From: Pseudomonas jinjuensis
GTDB lineage: Bacteria > Pseudomonadota > Gammaproteobacteria > Pseudomonadales > Pseudomonadaceae
Assembly (NCBI RefSeq): GCF_900103845.1
Contig: NZ_FNIJ01000002.1
Span: forward strand, 211,864-275,863
Length of the DNA stretch: 64,000 nt
Direction: 5' to 3'
The first letter of the stretch is position 1, and every line of letters begins with the position of its first letter. Made by a program: the position numbers and the translations under genes. This document shows, piece after piece, positions 1-6,986 of the stretch. Under the pieces are notes generated by a model. The model worked only from the letters and a program-made list of their open reading frames with translations, ran no database searches and had not been told where the DNA came from.

Positions 1-117
1 CAGCGGGCTGCGCCGGGCGGGGGTGGAGAACAGCTGCACCTCGCGCACCCGGTGGCGCATCTCGATCAGTTCGGCGAGATTGGTGCAGACGCCGGGTGGC
101 GCGGGCTGGGCGTGCAT
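1..117 (-). CDS. DUF58 family protein, N-terminal fragment
   Basis: Only the first 39 codons are inside the window; the gene runs off the left edge. The readable N-terminus contains LAELIEMRHRVREVQLF followed by an RRSPL motif. I recognise this as the beginning of the DUF58 proteins that accompany MoxR ATPases in pseudomonads. It lies 40 bases downstream of the moxR stop on the same strand, so the two are probably cotranscribed. An ATG that overlaps the moxR stop (156-158) opens only a 12-codon frame, so the ATG at 115-117 is preferred. MoxR/DUF58 pairs are usually linked to envelope or protein-complex maturation; the exact role here is unknown. Confidence 0.75.
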   Translation of the reverse strand, partial: MHAQPAPPGVCTNLAELIEMRHRVREVQLFSTPARRSPL

Positions 118-157
118 GCTCAGGGCCGGCCGGCGCCGGTCGGGCGGGTGGCGCTCA

Positions 158-1117
158 TCAGGCCACCGCCACCACGTCGAGGATGCGCTGCACCACGCGG
201 TCCTGGTCGATGCCGGCGGCTTCCGCCTCGAAGGTGAGGATCAGGCGGTGGCGCAGCACGTCGAACAGCACCGCCTGGATGTCTTCCGGGCTGACGAAGT
301 CGCGGCCGCCCAGCCAGGCGTGGGCGCGCGCGCAGCGGTCGAGGGCGATCGAGCCGCGCGGGCTGGCGCCGTAGGAAATCCACTCGGCCAGCTCCGCATC
401 GAACTTGGCCGGGGTGCGCGTGGCCATGATCAGCTGCACCAGGTATTCCTCCACCGCGTCGGCCATGTACAGGCCGAGGATTTCCTGGCGCGCGGCGAAG
501 ATCGCCTCCTGGGTCACCCGCCGTTCCGGCTTGGTCTCGCCGTGCATCGCCTCGCCGCGTGCCTGCTGGAGGATGCGCCGCTCCACGGCGGCTTCCGGGT
601 AGCCGATCTTGACGTGCATGAGGAAGCGGTCGAGCTGCGCTTCCGGCAGCGGGTAGGTGCCTTCCTGCTCGATCGGGTTCTGCGTCGCCATCACCAGGAA
701 CAGCGGCGGCAGGTCGTAGGTGCTGCGGCCGACCGAGACCTGGCGCTCGGCCATGGCCTCGAGCAGCGCCGACTGCACCTTGGCCGGGGCGCGGTTGATT
801 TCGTCGGCCAGCACCAGGTGGTGGAAGATCGGCCCCTGCTGGAACACGAAGGTGCCGTTCTCCGGGCGGTAGATCTCGGTGCCGGTGATGTCCGCCGGGA
901 GCAGGTCGGGGGTGAACTGGATGCGGTGGAACTCGGCTTCCAGGCCTTCGGCCAGGTCCTTGATCGCCTTGGTCTTGGCCAGCCCGGGCGCGCCTTCCAC
1001 CAGCAGGTGGCCGTCGGCGAGCAGGGCGATGAGCAGGCGCTCGATGAGCTTTTCCTGGCCGAGGACCTGGCTGGAGAGGAACTGGCGCAGCGCGAGAAGG
1101 GACTCACGATGGGGCAT
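158..1117 (-). CDS. moxR: MoxR-family AAA+ ATPase
   Basis: A 319-residue AAA+ ATPase of the MoxR type, thought to act as a chaperone that remodels or activates partner complexes. Walker A is GAPGLAKT (about residues 42-49) and Walker B is LVLADEIN (about 101-108), followed by the MoxR-typical RAPAKVQSALLEAM segment. The open frame extends upstream to 1255, but MPHRESLL at 1117 is the natural family start and the upstream codons have no family character. It is divergent from gdhB and is followed by the DUF58 gene, the common operon order for this family. The client is not evident from the sequence. Confidence 0.9.
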   Translation of the reverse strand: MPHRESLLALRQFLSSQVLGQEKLIERLLIALLADGHLLVEGAPGLAKTKAIKDLAEGLEAEFHRIQFTPDLLPADITGTEIYRPENGTFVFQQGPIFHHLVLADEINRAPAKVQSALLEAMAERQVSVGRSTYDLPPLFLVMATQNPIEQEGTYPLPEAQLDRFLMHVKIGYPEAAVERRILQQARGEAMHGETKPERRVTQEAIFAARQEILGLYMADAVEEYLVQLIMATRTPAKFDAELAEWISYGASPRGSIALDRCARAHAWLGGRDFVSPEDIQAVLFDVLRHRLILTFEAEAAGIDQDRVVQRILDVVAVA

Positions 1118-1417
1118 CGAGGGAATTTCCTTGACCTGGGGAACGAGCCGGGAGCAGCCGGCCGGGCCCCATACTTTACTGCATAGCCCCCGTTGCGTGC
1201 AGCGCCGGCCTGGACGGCGACAGCCCCAGGCTGACCGAATATGTCGCAGCCTCATAAGCGTTGCCGCTGCGTCTGTGGCTAATCTCTGCCGCTGTGGTGA
1301 CCGCCTGGTCGGGGTTGCCCTTCGCGAGGCCGCGGCGCCGTTCGCCCTGCCGCCTCGCCAGCACGGATAAGCGATCTACGCTGAATTCGAATACGACGAG
1401 CCAAGCGGAGTACCAAC
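1118..1417. other. Divergent moxR/gdhB intergenic region
   Basis: About 300 bases between two divergent genes. It must hold both promoters, but I see no strong -35/-10 pair, operator or hairpin. A GGAG at about 1400-1405 serves as ribosome-binding site for gdhB. Confidence 0.5.
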
Positions 1418-4400
1418 ATGGCGTTCTTCACCGCGGCCAGCAAAGCCGACTTCCAGCAGCAACTGCAAGCGGCCCTGGCGCAGCATGTGGGCGAGAAAGG
1501 GTTGCCACAAGTGACCAAGTTCGCCGAGCAGTTCTTCGGTCTGATTTCCCTCGATGAGTTGACCCAGCGCCGGCTGTCCGACCTGGTCGGCTGCACCCTG
1601 TCGTCCTGGCGCATGCTCGAGCGCTTCGACCCCAGCCAGCCTGAAGTTCAGGTCTACAACCCCGACTACGAGAAGCACGGCTGGCAGTCCACCCACACCG
1701 CGGTGCAGGTGCTGCATCCGGACCAGCCGTTCCTGGTCGATTCCGTGCGCATGGAGCTGATCCGCCGCGGCTACAGCATCCACACCCTGCAGACCACGGT
1801 GATCAGCGTGCGCCGCAACGCCAAGGGCGAACTGCTCGAGCTGCTGCCCAGGGGCAGCCAGGGCAAGGACGTGCGCCACGAGTCGCTGATGTACCTGGAG
1901 ATCGACCGCTGCTCGCAGGTCGGCGAGCTGAAGACCATCGCCAAGTCGCTGCTGGAAATGCTCGGCGAGGTGCGCCTGGCGGTGGCCGACTTCCCCGCCA
2001 TGCAGGAAAAGGCCGCCGACCTGCTGACCTGGCTCGGCAAGTCGAAGCTCAAGGGCCGCGCCGAGGAAGTCGCGGAAGTCCGCACCTTCCTCGAATGGCT
2101 GCTGGACGATCATTTCACCTTCCTCGGCTACGAGGAATTCACCGTGGCCGACGAGACCGACGGCGGCCGGATGGTCTACGACGAGGGCTCCTTCCTCGGC
2201 CTGACCAAACTGCTGCGCACCGGCCTGAAGAAGGACGAACTGCACATCGAGGACTACGCCGTCGCCTACCTGCGCGAGCCGGTGCTGCTGTCCTTCGCCA
2301 AGGCCTCGCAGCCGAGCCGCGTGCACCGGCCGGCCTACCCGGACTACGTGTCGATCCGCGAGATCGACGGCAAGGGCAAGGTGGTCCGCGAGTGCCGCTT
2401 CATGGGCCTGTACACCTCGTCGGTGTACGCCGAGAGCGTGTTCGACATTCCCTTCGTGCGCGGCAAGGTGGCGGACGTGCTGCAGCGCTCCGGCTTCGAC
2501 GCCAGGGCGCACCTGGGCAAGGAACTGGCGCAGGTGCTGGAAGTGCTGCCGCGCGACGACCTGTTCCAGACGCCGGTGGAGGAGCTGTTCAACACCACCA
2601 TGTCGATCATGCAGATCCAGGAGCGCAACAAGATCCGCGTGTTCCTGCGCAAGGACCCCTACGGCCGCTTCTGCTACTGCCTGGCCTACGTGCCGCGCGA
2701 CATCTATTCCACCGAGACCCGGCTGAAGATCGAGCAGGTCCTGCGCGACCGGCTGAAGGCCAGCGACTGCGAGTTCTGGACCTTCTTCTCCGAGTCGGTG
2801 CTGGCGCGCGTGCAGTTCATCCTGCGCGTCGATCCGAAGAACCGCATCGACGTCGACGCCGCCCAGCTGGAGCGCGAATGCATCCAGGCCTGCCGCTCCT
2901 GGCAGGACGACTACGCCGGGCTGGTGGTGGAGAACTTCGGCGAAGGCCAGGGCAACAACATCCTCGAGGACTTCCCGAAAGGCTTCCCGGCCGGCTACCG
3001 CGAGCGCTTCGCCCCGCACTTCGCGGTGGTCGACCTGCAGCACCTGCTCAGCCTGTCCGACAGCAAGCCGCTGGTGATGAGCTTCTACCAGCCGCTGGCC
3101 CAGGGCGAACAGCAGCTGCACTGCAAGCTGTACCACGCCGATGCACCGCTGGCGCTGTCCGACGTCCTGCCGATCCTGGAGAACCTCGGCCTGCGTGTGC
3201 TCGGCGAGTTCCCCTACCACCTGCGCCACGCCAACGGCCGCGAATACTGGATCCACGACTTCGCCTTCACCTATGCCGAAGGCATCGACGTCGACATCCA
3301 GCAGCTCAACGAAATCCTCCAGGACGCCTTCGTCCACATCGTCAGCGGCGACGCCGAGAACGACGCCTTCAACCGCCTGGTGCTGACCGCCGGCCTGCCG
3401 TGGCGCGACGTCGCCCTGCTGCGCGCCTACGCGCGCTACCTGAAGCAGATCCGCCTGGGCTTCGACCTCGGCTACATCGCCAGCGCGCTGAACGCCCACG
3501 TGGACATCGCCCGCGAACTGGTGCGGCTGTTCAAGACCCGCTTCTACCTGGCGCGCAAGCTGGCCGGCGAGGACCTGGAGGACAAGCAGCAGAAGCTCGA
3601 ACAGGCGATCCTCAGCGCCCTCGACAACGTCCAGGTGCTCAACGAAGACCGCATCCTGCGGCGCTACCTGGACCTGATCAAGGCGACCCTGCGCACCAAC
3701 TTCTACCAGACCGACGCCAGTGGCCAGAACAAGAGCTACTTCAGCTTCAAGTTCAACCCGAAGGCGATTCCGGAGCTGCCCAAGCCGGTGCCGAAGTACG
3801 AGATCTTCGTCTACTGCCCGCGCGTCGAGGGCGTGCACCTGCGTGGTGGCAAGGTCGCCCGCGGCGGCCTGCGCTGGTCGGACCGCGAGGAGGACTACCG
3901 CACCGAGGTGCTCGGCCTGGTCAAGGCGCAGCAGGTGAAGAACGCGGTGATCGTGCCGGTCGGCGCCAAGGGCGGCTTCATCCCGCGCCGGCTGCCGGTG
4001 GGCGGTACCCGTGACGAGATCCAGGCGGAAGCCATCGCCTGCTACCGCATCTTCATCTCCGGCCTGCTGGACATCACCGACAACCTCAAGGAAGGCGAGG
4101 TGGTGCCGCCGGCCAACGTGGTGCGCCACGACGAGGACGACCCCTACCTGGTGGTGGCGGCGGACAAGGGCACCGCGACCTTCTCCGACATCGCCAACGG
4201 CATCGCCGCCGAATACGGCTTCTGGCTCGGCGACGCCTTCGCCTCCGGCGGCTCGGCCGGCTACGACCACAAGGGCATGGGCATCACCGCGCGCGGCGGC
4301 TGGGTATCCGTGCAGCGGCACTTCCGCGAGCGCGGCATCGACGTGCAGAAGGACAGCGTCACCGTCATCGGCATCGGCGACATGGCCGGCGACGTGTTCG

Positions 4401-6271
4401 GCAACGGCCTGCTGATGTCGGACAAGCTGCAGATGGTGGCCGCCTTCAACCACATGCACATCTTCCTCGACCCGAATCCGGACCCGGCGGCGAGCTTCGC
4501 CGAGCGCCAGCGCCTGTTCAACCTGCCGCGCTCGTCCTGGGCGGACTACGACACCTCGCTGATCTCCGCCGGCGGCGGCGTGTTCCCGCGCGCGGCCAAG
4601 AGCATCGCGCTGAGCCCGGAAGTGCGCGAGCGCTTCGACATCCAGGCGGAGAAGCTGACGCCCACCGAGCTGATCAATGCCCTGCTCAAGGCACCGGTGG
4701 ACCTGCTGTGGAACGGCGGCATCGGCACCTACGTGAAATCCAGCCGGGAAACCCACGCCGACGTCGGCGACAAGGCCAACGACGGCCTGCGCGTGGACGG
4801 CCGCGAACTGCGCGTGAAGGTGGTGGGCGAGGGCGGCAACCTCGGCATGACCCAGCTGGCGCGGGTGGAGTTCGGCCTCAACGGCGGCGCCTGCAACACC
4901 GACTTCATCGACAACGCCGGCGGCGTGGACTGCTCGGACCACGAGGTCAACATCAAGATCCTGCTCAACGAGGTGGTGGCCGCCGGCGACATGACCGGCA
5001 AGCAGCGCAACACGCTGCTCGCCGAGATGACCGAGCAGGTCTCCGGCCTGGTGCTGGGCAACAACTACAAGCAGACCCAGGCGCTGTCCCTGGCCGAGCG
5101 CCGCGCCCGCGAGCGCATCGCCGAGTACAAGCGGCTGATGAACGACCTGGAGAGCCGCGGCAAGCTGGATCGCCCGCTGGAGTTCCTGCCCACCGACGAC
5201 GTGCTCGCCGAGCGCATCGCCGCCAACCAGGGGCTGACCCGCGCCGAGCTGTCGGTGCTGATCTCCTACAGCAAGATCGACCTCAAGGAGCAGTTGCTGA
5301 AGTCGCAGGTGCCGGACGACGACTACCTCACCCGCGACATGGAAACGGCCTTCCCGAAGACCCTGGTGGAACGCTTCGGCCAGGCCATGCGCAGGCACCG
5401 CCTGAAGCGCGAGATCGTCAGCACGCAGATCGCCAACGACCTGGTGAACCACATGGGCATCACCTTCGTGCAGCGGCTGAAGGAGTCCACCGGCATGAGC
5501 CCGGCCAACGTCGCCGGCGCCTACGTCATCGTGCGCGACATCTTCCACCTGCCGCACTGGTTCCGGCAGATCGAGTCGCTCGACCACCAGGTGCCGGCGG
5601 AAGTGCAGCTGACCCTGATGGACGAACTGATGCGTCTCGGCCGCCGCGCCACCCGCTGGTTCCTCCGCACCCGCCGCAACGAACTGGACGCGGCGCGCGA
5701 CGTGGCGCACTTCGGCCCGCGCATCGCCGCCCTCGGCCTGAAGCTCAACGAGCTGCTCGAAGGCCCGGTGAGCGAGCTGTGGCAGGCGCGCTACCAGGGC
5801 TACGTGGACGCCGGCGTACCGGAGCTGCTGGCGCGCATGGTGGCCGGCACCAGCCATCTGTACACCCTGCTGCCGATCGTCGAGGCCGCCGACGTCACCG
5901 GCCGCGACCCGGCCGAGGTGGCGCGCGCCTACTTCGCCCTGGGCAGCGAGCTGGAACTGACCTGGTACCTGCAGCAGATCAGCAACCTGCCGGTGGAGAA
6001 CAACTGGCAGGCGCTGGCCCGCGAAGCCTTCCGCGACGACCTCGACTGGCAGCAGCGGGCGATCACCGTGTCGGTGCTGCAGATGCAGGACGCCCCGGCG
6101 GACATCGGCGAACGCGTGGCGCTGTGGGGCGAGCAGCACCGCTCGCTGGTGGAGCGCTGGCGCGCCATGCTGGTCGAACTGCGGGCTTCCACCGGCACCG
6201 ACTACGCGATGTACGCGGTAGCCAACCGGGAACTGCTCGACCTGGCGCAGAGCAGCCAGCACGGGGCGTGA
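1418..6271 (+). CDS. gdhB: NAD-specific glutamate dehydrogenase, large 180-kDa type
   Basis: A 1617-residue enzyme of the very large NAD-dependent glutamate dehydrogenase class, which oxidatively deaminates glutamate to 2-oxoglutarate and ammonium in the cytoplasm. It is needed for using glutamate, and amino acids that feed into it such as arginine, as carbon source. The catalytic core starts near residue 800 and includes GGLRWSDREEDYRTE and VPVGAKGGF, with the likely catalytic lysine at K851. The long N-terminal part corresponds to the ACT-like regulatory modules, and the C-terminus is helical. Length agrees with the P. aeruginosa enzyme (about 1620). It is a single gene closed by its own terminator. 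In P. aeruginosa this enzyme is allosterically activated by arginine; whether that holds here cannot be read from sequence. Confidence 0.97.
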   Translation: MAFFTAASKADFQQQLQAALAQHVGEKGLPQVTKFAEQFFGLISLDELTQRRLSDLVGCTLSSWRMLERFDPSQPEVQVYNPDYEKHGWQSTHTAVQVLHPDQPFLVDSVRMELIRRGYSIHTLQTTVISVRRNAKGELLELLPRGSQGKDVRHESLMYLEIDRCSQVGELKTIAKSLLEMLGEVRLAVADFPAMQEKAADLLTWLGKSKLKGRAEEVAEVRTFLEWLLDDHFTFLGYEEFTVADETDGGRMVYDEGSFLGLTKLLRTGLKKDELHIEDYAVAYLREPVLLSFAKASQPSRVHRPAYPDYVSIREIDGKGKVVRECRFMGLYTSSVYAESVFDIPFVRGKVADVLQRSGFDARAHLGKELAQVLEVLPRDDLFQTPVEELFNTTMSIMQIQERNKIRVFLRKDPYGRFCYCLAYVPRDIYSTETRLKIEQVLRDRLKASDCEFWTFFSESVLARVQFILRVDPKNRIDVDAAQLERECIQACRSWQDDYAGLVVENFGEGQGNNILEDFPKGFPAGYRERFAPHFAVVDLQHLLSLSDSKPLVMSFYQPLAQGEQQLHCKLYHADAPLALSDVLPILENLGLRVLGEFPYHLRHANGREYWIHDFAFTYAEGIDVDIQQLNEILQDAFVHIVSGDAENDAFNRLVLTAGLPWRDVALLRAYARYLKQIRLGFDLGYIASALNAHVDIARELVRLFKTRFYLARKLAGEDLEDKQQKLEQAILSALDNVQVLNEDRILRRYLDLIKATLRTNFYQTDASGQNKSYFSFKFNPKAIPELPKPVPKYEIFVYCPRVEGVHLRGGKVARGGLRWSDREEDYRTEVLGLVKAQQVKNAVIVPVGAKGGFIPRRLPVGGTRDEIQAEAIACYRIFISGLLDITDNLKEGEVVPPANVVRHDEDDPYLVVAADKGTATFSDIANGIAAEYGFWLGDAFASGGSAGYDHKGMGITARGGWVSVQRHFRERGIDVQKDSVTVIGIGDMAGDVFGNGLLMSDKLQMVAAFNHMHIFLDPNPDPAASFAERQRLFNLPRSSWADYDTSLISAGGGVFPRAAKSIALSPEVRERFDIQAEKLTPTELINALLKAPVDLLWNGGIGTYVKSSRETHADVGDKANDGLRVDGRELRVKVVGEGGNLGMTQLARVEFGLNGGACNTDFIDNAGGVDCSDHEVNIKILLNEVVAAGDMTGKQRNTLLAEMTEQVSGLVLGNNYKQTQALSLAERRARERIAEYKRLMNDLESRGKLDRPLEFLPTDDVLAERIAANQGLTRAELSVLISYSKIDLKEQLLKSQVPDDDYLTRDMETAFPKTLVERFGQAMRRHRLKREIVSTQIANDLVNHMGITFVQRLKESTGMSPANVAGAYVIVRDIFHLPHWFRQIESLDHQVPAEVQLTLMDELMRLGRRATRWFLRTRRNELDAARDVAHFGPRIAALGLKLNELLEGPVSELWQARYQGYVDAGVPELLARMVAGTSHLYTLLPIVEAADVTGRDPAEVARAYFALGSELELTWYLQQISNLPVENNWQALAREAFRDDLDWQQRAITVSVLQMQDAPADIGERVALWGEQHRSLVERWRAMLVELRASTGTDYAMYAVANRELLDLAQSSQHGA

Positions 6272-6306
6272 GTTCCCAGGCCGGCAGATAGTCTCTCCGA
6301 GAACCC

Positions 6307-6335
6307 AGCCCCGCCTTGTGCGGGGCTTTTTTTTT
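6307..6335 (+). terminator. Rho-independent terminator of gdhB
   Basis: Perfect 8-bp stem AGCCCCGC / GCGGGGCT with a 5-base loop, followed by nine T residues, 35 bases after the gdhB stop. Confidence 0.93.
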
Positions 6336-6342
6336 CGATTCC

Positions 6343-6531
6343 TGCCCATGGTCCCCAGGTTCCCGCGCAGGAACGTCGAGAGCTGCATTCCCAACGATGA
6401 AAGGCGGCGATGGAGTCCCCCCATGGTTCCCACGCTCCCGAGTGGGAACCCATCCCGGGACGCTCCTGCCTTTTCGATTCAGGATCGTCAAGAGCTTCCC
6501 AAGCGTGGGAAGGATGAAAGGTGGCCATGGA
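6343..6531. repeat. Cluster of imperfect hairpin repeats
   Basis: Several related palindromes. The clearest is 6425-6450 (GGTTCCCAC ... GTGGGAACC); a weaker copy is 6495-6512 (CTTCCCA AGCG TGGGAAG). A 19-base direct repeat starting GATGAAAGG occurs at 6396-6414 and 6513-6531 with two mismatches. The GTTCCCACGCTC core is repeated at 38141 in this window. It looks like a degenerate tandem array of a dispersed intergenic palindrome; no coding content is apparent. Confidence 0.7.
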
Positions 6532-6769
6532 ATGGGACAAATGTCACAAAAATAGCAATTTGATACTAATTATTTACACCCTTTCGGACGGTGTTTTCAG
6601 AACGATACACACACGATTTCTTACAACTTCCTCTTCATCCACCGCCCGCCACCGGGTTCCGGAATTCTTTCCCTCCGCAGTCTTGTTCCCTCCTTTCAAC
6701 GGTTTATGAGGAAGTCCTTATCTTCTTCGAGGAAATATTTCGGAAAGAAATAGTTTTCGCCTTAATGGC

Positions 6770-6783
6770 GTCATTACTTTGAC
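6770..6783. promoter_or_regulatory. Candidate FleQ box 1 (pel)
   Basis: GTCATTACTTTGAC, a palindrome with arms GTCA / TGAC, closely matching the FleQ consensus GTCaNTAAAtTGAC that I recall from P. aeruginosa (mismatches only in the central positions). It lies 40 bases upstream of a second copy and upstream of the presumed pel promoter. Confidence 0.7.
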
Positions 6784-6809
6784 TTATTTTGTGTTTCATA
6801 TTCTTAACA

Positions 6810-6823
6810 GTCATTAGTTTGAC
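6810..6823. promoter_or_regulatory. Candidate FleQ box 2 (pel)
   Basis: GTCATTAGTTTGAC, nearly identical to box 1 (one base different). Its right arm overlaps the -35 hexamer of the presumed pel promoter, so a protein bound here would directly compete with or contact RNA polymerase. Confidence 0.7.
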
Positions 6824-6847
6824 AATTCCGGGCGGGCGCCTTTTTAT
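6819..6847 (+). promoter_or_regulatory. Probable sigma-70 promoter of pelA-G
   Basis: -35 TTGACA at 6819-6824, a 17-base spacer, and -10 TTTTAT at 6842-6847. This predicts a start near 6854 and a leader of roughly 130 bases. The perfect -35 and ideal spacing make it the best candidate in an otherwise AT-rich, gene-free stretch. Confidence 0.6.
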
Positions 6848-6853
6848 CTAAAC

Positions 6854-6986
6854 CGCAACTCCGAAGGAAATTGGCGTAGGAAGAGGGAAGCCTGTCCCCG
6901 TCGTTCGACGACGGCCAGGGGCGGGGTGGGGATAGAACCGACCAAGGGATGTCGGCGGGTTTCAGGCCCGCTGCTCGACAGAATCT
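6854..6986 (+). other. pelA 5' leader
   Basis: Presumed untranslated leader. It holds a short hairpin at 6898-6914 (CCGTCGT / ACGACGG) and several GGA motifs (about 6865-6887) of the kind bound by RsmA-type proteins. The pelA ATG has no convincing Shine-Dalgarno sequence, which may mean translation is controlled. This is inference. Confidence 0.4.

Noticed and set aside
1376-6433. A minus-strand open frame of about 1685 codons opposite gdhB
   Set aside because: Its translation is low-complexity His/Val/Ala/Gln-rich sequence, the usual antisense shadow of a GC-rich gene. The plus strand is an unmistakable glutamate dehydrogenase.
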